From positions 620,001 to 684,000 of the forward strand of contig DASQAF010000009.1 of the NCBI GenBank assembly GCA_035635855.1: a stretch of 64,000 nt of DNA. The letters run 5' to 3'. Positions 45,050 to 53,220 of the stretch are shown piece by piece. The stretch is from UBA11740 sp035635855 (GTDB taxonomy: Bacteria > Acidobacteriota > Blastocatellia > Pyrinomonadales > Pyrinomonadaceae). The notes beneath the pieces are model-generated. The model was not told the DNA's origin, did not search any database, and saw nothing but the letters and a program-made list of their open reading frames with translations. The first letter of the stretch is position 1. Every line of letters starts with the position of its first letter. The position numbers and the translations under genes were made by a program.

Positions 45050-46279
45050 TTAAATCTGATGGCTCAGCAATCCATCGCGCAGCTTTGGCTCGAACCAGGT
45101 TGATTTGGGCGGCATGATTTCGCCGGCATCAGAAACGCGCAGCAACTCCTCGATCGTCGTCGGATAGAGCGAGAATGCCACCGCCGCCTTTCCTTCATTC
45201 ACCAGGTTTTCCAGCTCATCCGGGCCACGAATGCCGCCGACGAAATCAATTCGCTTATCGGTGCGTACGTCCTCGATCCCGAGAATCGGATCCAGAAGAC
45301 GCTCCTGCAAAATACTGACATCAAGCGACTCAACCGCGTCAGTGGGTATTTCTGCATCGCTGCGCAAAGCCAGTCCATACCAGCGGCCGTCGAGATACAT
45401 GCTCCATCGCCCACGCTTGTTCGGCCGGGGCGCTGCATTTTCCGTGACGCTAAAAATCCTCTCCACTCGCGCCAAGAATTCTTCTTGAGACAGCCCATTC
45501 AGATCGCGCACGATCCGATTGTAGGGAAGGATCTGCAACTGGTTATCAGGAAACAGGACGCATTGAAAAAAGTCGTATTCTTCGTTACCAATGTTGGCAA
45601 AGCTCTGTTCTCTAAGCTCCGCGCGCGCGCGACTGGCACTGGCGGCGCGGTGATGACCATCGGCAATGTAGAAATAAGGAACATCAGCGAAGGCTTCGAC
45701 CAGCGGGGCATAGGTCGGCACGCGCCAGATTGTGTGACGAATATCATCATTCGCGACAAAGTCGTAGAGCGGAGGATTCCGGCTGAGCGCGTCGGCGACC
45801 AGCGAATCAATTTCAGGCCGGGCACGGTAGGTTAAGAATACCGGACCGGTCTGTGCACGCAGCACCATGATGTGGCGCGTGCGATCGTCTTCCTTGTCGC
45901 GCCGCGTACGCTCGTGCTTGCGGATGATGTCGTTATCGTACTCATTAACGGAACAGCACGCCACGACGCCAAGCTGCTCGTGGTCGTCCATGATTAAGCG
46001 ATAGAGATAGAGGCTCGGCGTCTCTTCCACTTCCAGCGGACATTCCTTGGTCAGCTTTTCAAAATTGTTGACGGCTTTCGCATAAACTTCGTCGCCGTAG
46101 ATGGGCGTGCCGGCGGGCAGATCGATTTCCGGGCGCGACACGTGCAGAAAACTCCAGGGATTTCCGGACGCCAGGGCCCGGGCTTCTTCAGTGTTCACGA
46201 CATCGTAGGGCACGGCTGCGACCTGCGCCGCGCGCTCAGCCAGCGGACGAAGAGCGTTGAAAGGACGAATGATGGCCAC
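45050..46279 (-). CDS. DUF1015 family protein
   Basis: 409 aa from the GTG at 46279 (AAGGAA site before it). This start gives the canonical DUF1015 N-terminus (VAIIRPFNALRP, then QVAAVPYDVV). The longer frame adds 27 residues that run towards a long palindrome. Other conserved points: PWSFLHVSRPEIDL, YIADGHHRAASASRA, and the closing LSVLQ..LLDPILGI-type block. Members are cytosolic and of unknown function (a HipA-like kinase relation has been proposed by others). Confidence 0.88.
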   Translation of the reverse strand: MAIIRPFNALRPLAERAAQVAAVPYDVVNTEEARALASGNPWSFLHVSRPEIDLPAGTPIYGDEVYAKAVNNFEKLTKECPLEVEETPSLYLYRLIMDDHEQLGVVACCSVNEYDNDIIRKHERTRRDKEDDRTRHIMVLRAQTGPVFLTYRARPEIDSLVADALSRNPPLYDFVANDDIRHTIWRVPTYAPLVEAFADVPYFYIADGHHRAASASRARAELREQSFANIGNEEYDFFQCVLFPDNQLQILPYNRIVRDLNGLSQEEFLARVERIFSVTENAAPRPNKRGRWSMYLDGRWYGLALRSDAEIPTDAVESLDVSILQERLLDPILGIEDVRTDKRIDFVGGIRGPDELENLVNEGKAAVAFSLYPTTIEELLRVSDAGEIMPPKSTWFEPKLRDGLLSHQI

Positions 46280-46364
46280 GCGTATTCCTTGAAGGACATT
46301 CAAAAGTAGGGCAAAACTTTCCGCTAAGACTAGCGGGCGGAGAGAGGATTTGCAAAGCATTGGG

Positions 46365-46437
46365 GCAGTAGCCCGACCGTTAGGGAGGGCGTGGTTCTAT
46401 CTCAATTGGACGCCCTCCCTAACGGTCGGGCTACTGC
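46365..46437. repeat. Perfect 27-bp inverted repeat upstream of divergent DUF1015 gene and 65-aa gene
   Basis: Arms 46365-46391 and 46411-46437 are exact reverse complements over 27 bp, separated by 19 bp. It is the best hairpin in the window. A related GCCCGACCGTNAGGGAG arm occurs at 56866-56885. Confidence 0.93.
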
Positions 46438-46484
46438 GCCGATTGCTGGGGACTAAAGCCGCGGCGTGTCGTAAAATGCTCGCG

Positions 46485-46682
46485 ATGCCATCAACTGAGG
46501 ACCTCAACCAGAAACTCCGCGCGATCGAAACCGAATTCGAGCGCGAGTTGCGCGCGCGTGGATTTGATCCGGCTCAGGCTGACAATGTCGCGTTGCCTTC
46601 GCATCTCGCCGCGCTTTACGCTGAACGCGAGCAGATCAAAGCGGAGCTTGAAGAGCTAATAAGAGAGGAAACCAATGACTGA
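46485..46682 (+). CDS. Small helical protein overlapping DinB gene
   Basis: 65 aa from the ATG at 46485; an in-frame ATG at 46476 is possible. The sequence is almost entirely amphipathic helix (KLRAIETEFEREL, LYAEREQIKAELEELI) and would form a coiled coil. It overlaps the following DinB gene by 8 bp, so the two are translationally coupled. No family is recognised. Confidence 0.65.
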   Translation: MPSTEDLNQKLRAIETEFERELRARGFDPAQADNVALPSHLAALYAEREQIKAELEELIREETND

Positions 46683-47142
46683 GATTGAGAGGATTTTGGA
46701 TCAACTCAAACGTGCTTACGAAGGCGGCGCCTGGCACGGACCAGCAGTGCGCGAAGTGCTCGCGGGTGTGACCGCCCGCCAGGCGCACGCGCGTCCGCTG
46801 CAAGACGCGCACAGCATTTGGGAACTCGTGCAGCACATCGCGGTCTGGGAAAACGTGGGCCGCAGGCGATTGGAAGGAGACCGGGCAGAGATTGACATTT
46901 CTTCACCGGAAGATTGGCCGCCGGCAGCTGACATGAGTGAGGCAGCCTGGGAACAGGCGAAGGCTGCGCTCGATGGCGGACACGAAGCTTTGCGCAAAGC
47001 GATCGCCGGTCTGGAAGAGTCACGTTTGGATCAACCGATTCTGGAGGGCTTATCCACCGCCTACGTCACACTGCATGGCGTGATCCAGCACGACCTTTAT
47101 CATGCGGGACAAATTGCGATACTGAAGAAGGCGCTGGGTTAA
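46675..47142 (+). CDS. DinB-like (DUF664) protein
   Basis: 155 aa. Candidate metal-binding histidines are in WELVQHIAVW and QHDLYHAGQIAI, the two ends of the DinB four-helix bundle. It differs from the DinB protein at 8395-8877, with which it shares only the fold pattern. It is coupled to the small coiled-coil gene. Activity unknown; many such proteins act on thiols. Confidence 0.87.
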   Translation: MTEIERILDQLKRAYEGGAWHGPAVREVLAGVTARQAHARPLQDAHSIWELVQHIAVWENVGRRRLEGDRAEIDISSPEDWPPAADMSEAAWEQAKAALDGGHEALRKAIAGLEESRLDQPILEGLSTAYVTLHGVIQHDLYHAGQIAILKKALG

Positions 47143-47144
47143 TG

Positions 47145-47328
47145 TCCGCAGATTACACAGATTACGCAGAAAGAATAAAGAAAGGGCGAGGCCCAGGACC
47201 TTTAGCGTTTTCCCGTTCAACCTAAAGCTCGTCTGAGCAAATTCACCGACTTAGCAAATACAGAAAGGAAAAACGAGGAAGTGCGTGATTAGTTTTTCCT
47301 GTTCTGCGCAATCTGTGTAATCTGCGGA
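47145..47328. repeat. CCGCAGATTACAC inverted repeat between convergent genes
   Basis: Arms 47145-47171 and 47302-47328 pair over 27 bp with one mismatch, with a 130-bp centre without further symmetry. The element fills the whole gap between the DinB gene and the cysQ-like gene, which converge here. Confidence 0.9.
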
Positions 47329-47332
47329 TGAA

Positions 47333-48196
47333 TTAAACCGGCACTCGGCCAAACTCTTTCAGCAGCGGGGCCAGATTCTCAATCACCATCTCATGCGCCG
47401 CCGAGTTGGTGGCCACGATGCCGTTACGATTGTCGATGCGGACGCCGTTGTAACGAATGGGCTGGCCAAACAGATCCGTCAGCCGCCCGCCGGCTTCGAC
47501 CAGAATGATCTCAGGCGCGCATGTATCCCATTGTTTTGTGCTCGGTGACAGATGCAGATAGAGATCGGCCTGCTGCTCGGCAATCAAGCCAATTTTTACG
47601 CCCACCGAACCGCGCCGCATTTCATCTTTGAAACCAAACGCGCCGGTCACGCGTTCCATGCGCGGGCTGCGATGCGAACGACTTGAGGCCAGCACCATTT
47701 CGCTGGGTTCCGTTCGATTCGAAACGAACATGCGTGCCGCCGGGTTGTCTCTGTTTTCGATCCACGAGCCCTCATGGCGGACAGCGCGATAAAGGACATC
47801 CCGCACCGGTTGATAGACGACACCGGCGACACTCTCTCCGTTGACGGCGAGACCGATCTGCACCGCAAAATCTCCATCGCGCGCAATAAAATTCTTCGTC
47901 CCATCCATCGGATCGATTAGCCACACTCGCTCCTTGTCCAAACGATGTTCGCTGTCGCTCGACTCTTCGGCCAGGATGCCATCGTCGGGAAATTCACGGC
48001 GGAGACGGGTCACTATCAGCTCATTCGCTTCGCGATCGGCCGCGGTTACTTCTTCGAGTTCATCCAGCATGTTTATTTTTTGCTCGACTAGAAAGGGACT
48101 GTGATAATGCTCGAGCAAAACGGCGCCGGCCGCGCGGGCCAGTTCCACGGCGATGCTGATTTCTTCTTTGTAGTTTGTATCTGTCACGATGATCAA
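47333..48196 (-). CDS. 3'(2'),5'-bisphosphate nucleotidase/inositol monophosphatase-like
   Basis: 287-aa lithium-sensitive phosphatase fold. Metal-site motifs: EESSD, IDPMDGTKNFI and the closing WDTCAPEIILVEAGG. The WDTCAPE form is typical of CysQ-type enzymes that degrade PAP rather than inositol phosphates, so I favour that role; gene symbol withheld. One of two phosphatases of this fold in the window (see 55631). Confidence 0.85.
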   Translation of the reverse strand: MIIVTDTNYKEEISIAVELARAAGAVLLEHYHSPFLVEQKINMLDELEEVTAADREANELIVTRLRREFPDDGILAEESSDSEHRLDKERVWLIDPMDGTKNFIARDGDFAVQIGLAVNGESVAGVVYQPVRDVLYRAVRHEGSWIENRDNPAARMFVSNRTEPSEMVLASSRSHRSPRMERVTGAFGFKDEMRRGSVGVKIGLIAEQQADLYLHLSPSTKQWDTCAPEIILVEAGGRLTDLFGQPIRYNGVRIDNRNGIVATNSAAHEMVIENLAPLLKEFGRVPV

Positions 48197-48321
48197 GAGT
48201 GAATCCCTTACACGCTATCACACGTTCGGCGTCGATCTAAGTCGCCTTGCCGACCGCGCGCCGCGCCGCGTATAGTCGTCCGCGCTTACTCAAATCAAAA
48301 TCCACCGGAGAATTTCGACAG

Positions 48322-49431
48322 ATGCCAATCAACGGCTGCGCGACGCCGCAAGGTACGGCGCGCTATCGCGAACGGTTTAGGGAAAATGCGGCGGAAGAAC
48401 ATTTTCGGCAGGCACAGGGTCTTTGGCTCTCGACAATCGGGGTCGGCACCTATCTCGGCGACGCGAATGAAGAGACAGACGGACGTTATACCGAAGCCGT
48501 GGTGCGCGCCGTCGAGCTGGGCGCAAATGTTATAGACACGGCGGCGAACTATCGCTTTCAAAGAAGTGAACGCTCGATCGGCGCGGCGCTGAGTGAGTTA
48601 GTCAAACGCGGTTTCGGACGCGAAGAGATTGTCATTGGCACCAAAGGCGGTTATCTGCCTTTTGACGGCACGCCGCCGCGCGATGTGCGCCAATACATTG
48701 AAGACAATTTCGTCAAACGCGGGATTGCCACTTTCGCAGAAATCGCCGGTGGTTCGCATTGTATGACGCCGCGCTATCTGCAGGATCAGTTGGCGCAGTC
48801 GCTGCGAAATCTGGGGCTGGATTGCCTCGATGTCTACTATGTGCACAATCCTGAGTCGCAGCTGGCGGCAGTTTCCGAAGCAGACTTTTGGCAGCGTCTG
48901 CGCGCGGCATTCGGAACGCTGGAGCAGGCGGTTGCCGAACGGAAGATCGGAAAATACGGCGTTGCGACCTGGAATGGCTTTCGTGCTGAGCCCGAGACGG
49001 AGGGCTATCATTCGCTCGAACAGATGATTGCCACGGCGCGCGAGGCAGGCGGAAAGGATCATCACTTCGGCTTCATTCAGTTGCCGTTCAATCTGGCGAT
49101 GCCCGAAGCTTTGTTCTTTCAGAATCAGAAGCTCGGCGACGAATACGTGAGCGTGCTGGAGGCGGCCCGCGCTCTGGGAGTAACCGTAATGGCCAGCGCC
49201 TCGATCTTGCAGGGCCAGGTAGCCCGCGGCCTCCCGGAAGCGATTCGGGGACCTTTGGGTTCGCTTGCCACCGACGCGCAAACGGGTATTCAATTTGTGC
49301 GATCGGCGCCGGGAATCACGACGGCGCTGGTGGGCATGAGCAGCGTGGCACATGTGGAAGAAAATCTGCAGCTCGCTCGCATTCCGCTGGCGCAACCCGA
49401 TGATCTGATTCGTGTTTTCGATCAGGAGTGA
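48322..49431 (+). CDS. Aldo/keto reductase family oxidoreductase
   Basis: 369 aa from the ATG at 48322; a longer frame starts in poor context. TIM-barrel AKR motifs: DTAANYRFQRSERSIGAAL (split; catalytic Asp/Tyr region), LDVYYVHNPESQ and VGMSSVAHVEENL for NADPH binding. The usual catalytic lysine appears as GTKGGY. An insertion of about 30 residues (GTPPRDVRQYIEDNFVKRG) follows it. Substrate unknown. Its stop is 13 bp before an inverted repeat. Confidence 0.88.
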   Translation: MPINGCATPQGTARYRERFRENAAEEHFRQAQGLWLSTIGVGTYLGDANEETDGRYTEAVVRAVELGANVIDTAANYRFQRSERSIGAALSELVKRGFGREEIVIGTKGGYLPFDGTPPRDVRQYIEDNFVKRGIATFAEIAGGSHCMTPRYLQDQLAQSLRNLGLDCLDVYYVHNPESQLAAVSEADFWQRLRAAFGTLEQAVAERKIGKYGVATWNGFRAEPETEGYHSLEQMIATAREAGGKDHHFGFIQLPFNLAMPEALFFQNQKLGDEYVSVLEAARALGVTVMASASILQGQVARGLPEAIRGPLGSLATDAQTGIQFVRSAPGITTALVGMSSVAHVEENLQLARIPLAQPDDLIRVFDQE

Positions 49432-49443
49432 GACTTGGTTAGT

Positions 49444-49504
49444 TTTGGAGTACCGCCTTCAGGCGGAGTTGAGCGCGAGATCCGCCTGAAGGCGGAACTC
49501 CAAA
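49444..49504. repeat. GCCTTCAGGC inverted repeat abutting the moaDE start
   Basis: Arms 49444-49467 and 49481-49504 pair over 24 bp with a single mismatch; each arm contains the palindrome CCGCCTTCAGGCGG or its complement. The right arm ends 4 bp before the moaDE ATG, leaving no Shine-Dalgarno sequence. Confidence 0.88.
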
Positions 49505-49508
49505 CGAG

Positions 49509-50315
49509 ATGCAGACAACTGGAAACAGCACGGCCATTTCAGTTCGCGTGCTCTTTTTCGGCGCGGCGCGCGATGCCGCCGCCTGCGAAGAAGCTGAGCT
49601 GAAGCTGAATCCGCCGCATGACTCAGCCAGTGCCTTTGCTCAACTGCTGAACGCCTATCCTGAGCTCCGCCGGTTTGGAAAGTCTTTGCTGTTCGCCGTG
49701 AATCAGGAATACGCGGAAGCGGATCGAGAAATCTTTGACGGTGACGAGCTGGCTGTGTTTCCTCCGGTCAGCGGCGGTTCAGAAAACAAATTGGCCACAG
49801 AGACACCGAGTCACAGAGAAGATGAGACTGAAGAAAAACAGCCGTCGGATGCCGGGAGCGCGGACGTCTCGTCCGCACCAGGATCCGAAAGGGACTTCTT
49901 CGAATTAACCACTTCCCCAATCGACGTCGGAGCAGTGGCCCGGCGGGTTGTCCTTCCCGAATGCGGTGCCACCGTAACGCTCGATGGTTATGCGCGCGAA
50001 TGGACGCGCGGCCGTCGCACGCTCTACCTCGTCTATGAAGCTTACGCGCCGATGGCTTTGCGCGAGATGAAAAGGTTAGGTGAGCAGGCGCACGAAAAGT
50101 TCGAGATCGCCCACATCGGGATCGTGCATCGCACTGGCCGTTTGGAAATCGGCGAGACCAGCGTCGTGATCGCCGTGAGCGCGCCTCATCGCCGCGTGGC
50201 TTTTGAAGCCTGCGAATGGGCCATTCGCGAACTAAAACGAACGGTGCCGATTTGGAAGAAAGAGTTTTTTGAAGACGGTGAGGTTTGGGTAGAAGGCGAG
50301 GGCAGCGGCGAATAA
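49509..50315 (+). CDS. MoaD-MoaE fusion: molybdopterin synthase, both subunits in one chain
   Basis: 268 aa. Residues 10-90 are MoaD (SVRVLFFGAARDAA, ending FPPVSGG at 89-90, the C-terminal double glycine that carries the thiocarboxylate). Residues 131-268 are MoaE (SPIDVGAVARRV, VHRTGRLEIGE, PHRRVAFEACEWAIRELK, PIWKKEFFEDG). Between them is a 40-residue disordered linker. To act, the double glycine must be freed, so the chain must be cut after Gly90, as reported for the mycobacterial MoaX fusion. The linker DNA matches intergenic repeats (separate entry). The start has no ribosome site. Confidence 0.88.
   Translation: MQTTGNSTAISVRVLFFGAARDAAACEEAELKLNPPHDSASAFAQLLNAYPELRRFGKSLLFAVNQEYAEADREIFDGDELAVFPPVSGGSENKLATETPSHREDETEEKQPSDAGSADVSSAPGSERDFFELTTSPIDVGAVARRVVLPECGATVTLDGYAREWTRGRRTLYLVYEAYAPMALREMKRLGEQAHEKFEIAHIGIVHRTGRLEIGETSVVIAVSAPHRRVAFEACEWAIRELKRTVPIWKKEFFEDGEVWVEGEGSGE
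49786..49890. repeat. Two intergenic-type repeat words inside the moaDE coding sequence
   Basis: A CCACAGAGACACCGAGTCACAGAGA word (about 49794-49819) and a GGGAGCGCGGACGTCTCGTCCGCAC word (about 49858-49882) lie in the linker between MoaD and MoaE. The second is identical to the left arm at 12690-12714 in 24 of 25 bases. No partner arm of the second word is found nearby. Confidence 0.8.
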
Positions 50316-50318
50316 ATC

Positions 50319-50426
50319 ATCCGCAGATTACACACATTTCGCAGATGGAAAAACAGGTAACGAACTAGCACCTGGCTGAGCACACCAAAACTTTTCTGCC
50401 ATGCGTAATCTGCGTAATCTGCGGAT
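50319..50426. repeat. CCGCAGATTAC inverted repeat between convergent moaDE and gyrA
   Basis: Left arm 50319-50346 and right arm 50395-50426 pair imperfectly, with the core CCGCAGATTAC intact on both sides. It lies between the moaDE stop and the gyrA stop. Confidence 0.78.
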
Positions 50427-50438
50427 GCCCTAATTCAA

Positions 50439-52997
50439 CTAAGAGGGAACTTCTTCACTCTCATCTTCAGCTGCCGCCTCAACCAGAGACGCGCTGGTCA
50501 CCATGTCGCCTTCGTCGGTCTTGATCAGACGCACGCCCTGGGCACTGCGGCCGGTCTTGCGAATAGCGTCGGCCTCCAGGCGAATCAATTTGGCCTGTTG
50601 AGTAATGATCATGATTTCTGAGTCGGCATCGACGGGAAACACGGCGACGACCTTGCCGGTCTTCTCCGTCGTCTTCATGTTGATGACGCCCTTTCCGCCG
50701 CGCGACTGCAAACGATAAGTCGAGATCGGCGTCTGCTTGCCATAGCCTCTCTCCGAAACGGAAAGCATTTTTTCCGAATCATCCGACGAAACCGCACAGA
50801 GCGAAACCACGAAATCGTCCTTGCGAAGATCGATGCCACGCGTGCCGCGCGTCGCCCGGCCCATCGGCCGCGCGTTCTTTTCATCGAAGCGAATTGCAAA
50901 GCCGTTGTGCGTGGCGATAAAAATGCGCTTGTTGCCGTCGGTGGTCACTACGTCAAGCAGCTCGTCGCCATCGTCGATGTTGATGGCAATGATCCCGTTG
51001 GATCGGATGTTCTGAAAATCAGACAAAGCAGTCTTTTTGATCACGCCTTTCTTGGTAACCATCAAAACGTAACGGCCTTCCGAGAATTCGCGCACCGGCA
51101 CGACGCCGGCGAGCTTTCGCTCAGAAGAAATCTGGATCAGATTCACGATCGCCTTGCCGCGCGCGGACGCCGCCGCATCCGGCACCTCATGGACCTTGAC
51201 CTTATAAACCAGTCCGTCGTCAGTGAAGATCATCAGGTAGGCGTGCGTCGAAGCGATGAAAAGGTGTTCGACGTAATCGTCGTTCTTGGCCATCGCGCCA
51301 AAACGTCCCTTGCCGCCGCGTCCCTGCCGAGAATAAGTGGTGATCGGGGTACGCTTGATATACCCGCTCTTGGTCACCGTGATCGCGACGTCCTCGTCGG
51401 CAATCAGATCTTCGATCGAATAGTCAGTTCCCGCGTCCGTGATTTCCGTGCGGCGGGCGTCGCCAAACTCTTTCTTAACATCTTCGAGTTCGTTAATGAT
51501 CACGCGACGCAGGGATTTTTCGTTGGCTAGAATCTCTTCCAACTCGGCGATCAGTTTGATGATCCCCTCGTACTCGTCGATAATCTTTTGCCGCTCGAGC
51601 GCTGACAATCGCCGCAGTTGCAGATCAAGAATGGCCTGCGCCTGAATCTCAGAAAACGCCAGGCGCTCCATCGCTTTCTTCAGCTTGGGCAGATACTTGT
51701 TGAGCGGCTCTCCTGACGGGATTCCTTTCCAAGTCTTCACTTCGCTCGTTGTTTTTAATTCCCCGGTCAGCCACTGCCGAGCTTCATCGACCGAACGCGA
51801 GTTGCGGATCAACGTTACGATGTAGTCCAGCGCGTCGATCGCTTTGGTAAGTCCTTCGAGGATATGCGCGCGGGCTTTCGCCTTGCGCAGTTCGTATTCG
51901 GTGCGCCGGCGCACGACTTCGCGACGAAAGTCGACAAAGGCTTCCAGGATCTGCTTCAGGTTCAGCACGCGGGGCTGGCCATTGACGATGGCCAAATTGA
52001 TCACCCCAAACGATGATTGCATCGGCGTCAGCTTGAACAGCTTGTTGAGGACCACCTGCGGCACCGCATCGCGTTTCAGCTCGACAACTATGCGCATGCC
52101 CTGGCGATCGGATTCATCGCGGACTTCGGCGATGCCTTCCAGTTTCTTTTCGTTTGCCAGTTCGGCTATGCGCTCGATCAGCCTGGCCTTGTTAACCTGG
52201 AAGGGAATTTCAGAAATGATCACAGCGTCGCGTTCCTGCGTTCCGCGGCCGATGCGATCGATTGAAGCCCGGGCGCGCATTTGCAGAATGCCGCGTCCGG
52301 TGAGATACGAGTTGCGAATTTCTTCGCGGCCACAGATAAACCCGCGGGTGGGAAAGTCCGGACCCTTTACGATCTTGAGCAACTCTTCGATATCGATCTC
52401 CGGATCGCGCAGAACTGCGATCGTGGCCTCCACGATCTCGGTCAAGTTGTGCGGGGCAATCTTGGTCGCCATGCCAACCGCGATGCCGTCAGAACCATTG
52501 ATTAGTAAATTCGGGATTCGAGCCGGCAGGACCGTCGGCTCGCTCAGGCTTTCGTCGTAATTCGGTTGAAAGGTGACGGTTTCTTTCTCGATATCGGCCA
52601 GCAACTCGTTTGCCACCTTCGCCATGCGCACTTCGGTATAACGCATGGCTGCGGGCGCGTCGCCGTCAACTGAACCAAAGTTGCCCTGTCCGTCGATCAG
52701 CGGATAGCGCATTGAGAAATCCTGCGCCATCCGGACGATCGTGTCGTAGACGGCGGTGTCGCCGTGCGGGTGGTACTTACCGATGACGTCGCCGACCACA
52801 CGCGCGCTCTTCTTGTAGGGTTTGTTGTAAGCATTGCCGAGTTCATTCATGGCCCAAAGCACGCGCCGATGGACCGGCTTCAAACCGTCCCGGACATCGG
52901 GCAGGGCGCGGCCGATAATTACGGACATCGCATAGTCCAGATAGGACCGGCGCATCTCGTCTTCAATGCTTATGTGCTGTCGTTCACTGGTTTCCAT
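50439..52997 (-). CDS. gyrA: DNA gyrase subunit A
   Basis: 852 aa. N-terminal breakage domain with catalytic Tyr120 (AAMRYTEVRM), the quinolone pocket HPHGDTAVYDT (Thr81 and Asp85 correspond to E. coli Ser83 and Asp87) and the C-terminal beta-pinwheel. The GyrA box (SRQGRGGKGR) is present and identifies it as gyrase rather than topoisomerase IV. A second QSRGGKG in the last blade is also seen. Acidic C-terminal tail (AAAEDESEEVPS). gyrB is not in the window. Confidence 0.96.
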   Translation of the reverse strand: METSERQHISIEDEMRRSYLDYAMSVIIGRALPDVRDGLKPVHRRVLWAMNELGNAYNKPYKKSARVVGDVIGKYHPHGDTAVYDTIVRMAQDFSMRYPLIDGQGNFGSVDGDAPAAMRYTEVRMAKVANELLADIEKETVTFQPNYDESLSEPTVLPARIPNLLINGSDGIAVGMATKIAPHNLTEIVEATIAVLRDPEIDIEELLKIVKGPDFPTRGFICGREEIRNSYLTGRGILQMRARASIDRIGRGTQERDAVIISEIPFQVNKARLIERIAELANEKKLEGIAEVRDESDRQGMRIVVELKRDAVPQVVLNKLFKLTPMQSSFGVINLAIVNGQPRVLNLKQILEAFVDFRREVVRRRTEYELRKAKARAHILEGLTKAIDALDYIVTLIRNSRSVDEARQWLTGELKTTSEVKTWKGIPSGEPLNKYLPKLKKAMERLAFSEIQAQAILDLQLRRLSALERQKIIDEYEGIIKLIAELEEILANEKSLRRVIINELEDVKKEFGDARRTEITDAGTDYSIEDLIADEDVAITVTKSGYIKRTPITTYSRQGRGGKGRFGAMAKNDDYVEHLFIASTHAYLMIFTDDGLVYKVKVHEVPDAAASARGKAIVNLIQISSERKLAGVVPVREFSEGRYVLMVTKKGVIKKTALSDFQNIRSNGIIAINIDDGDELLDVVTTDGNKRIFIATHNGFAIRFDEKNARPMGRATRGTRGIDLRKDDFVVSLCAVSSDDSEKMLSVSERGYGKQTPISTYRLQSRGGKGVINMKTTEKTGKVVAVFPVDADSEIMIITQQAKLIRLEADAIRKTGRSAQGVRLIKTDEGDMVTSASLVEAAAEDESEEVPS

Positions 52998-53220
52998 TAA
53001 TCAAACCTTTCCGTTACAATCCGCGCTGCGACCCGGCGGCAACGACCCGTTGCACAGCCTGGACTGCCTGATTTTTTCCGGCACCAATTTCGGATGCTTG
53101 GTAATACCCTGGGGCTCGCGGCGGTGATTCATGCGGTTGCGGATTGCTTCTTTATTCTAACCCGAAACCGTAGACATCGCCAAGCTCAAAAAGACGTAAA
53201 ACCCCCGTAAAATCAGGGCA

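Noticed and set aside
48598..49395. 265-aa minus-strand frame within the aldo/keto reductase gene
   Set aside because: Shadow of the reductase; very rich in Arg, His and Gln.
51844..52560. 238-aa plus-strand frame within gyrA
   Set aside because: Shadow of gyrA; Ser/Arg-rich translation without domains.
50439..52997. Thr81 in gyrA as a quinolone-resistance change
   Set aside because: Thr is common at this site in many bacteria outside the enterics; it is not evidence of selection.
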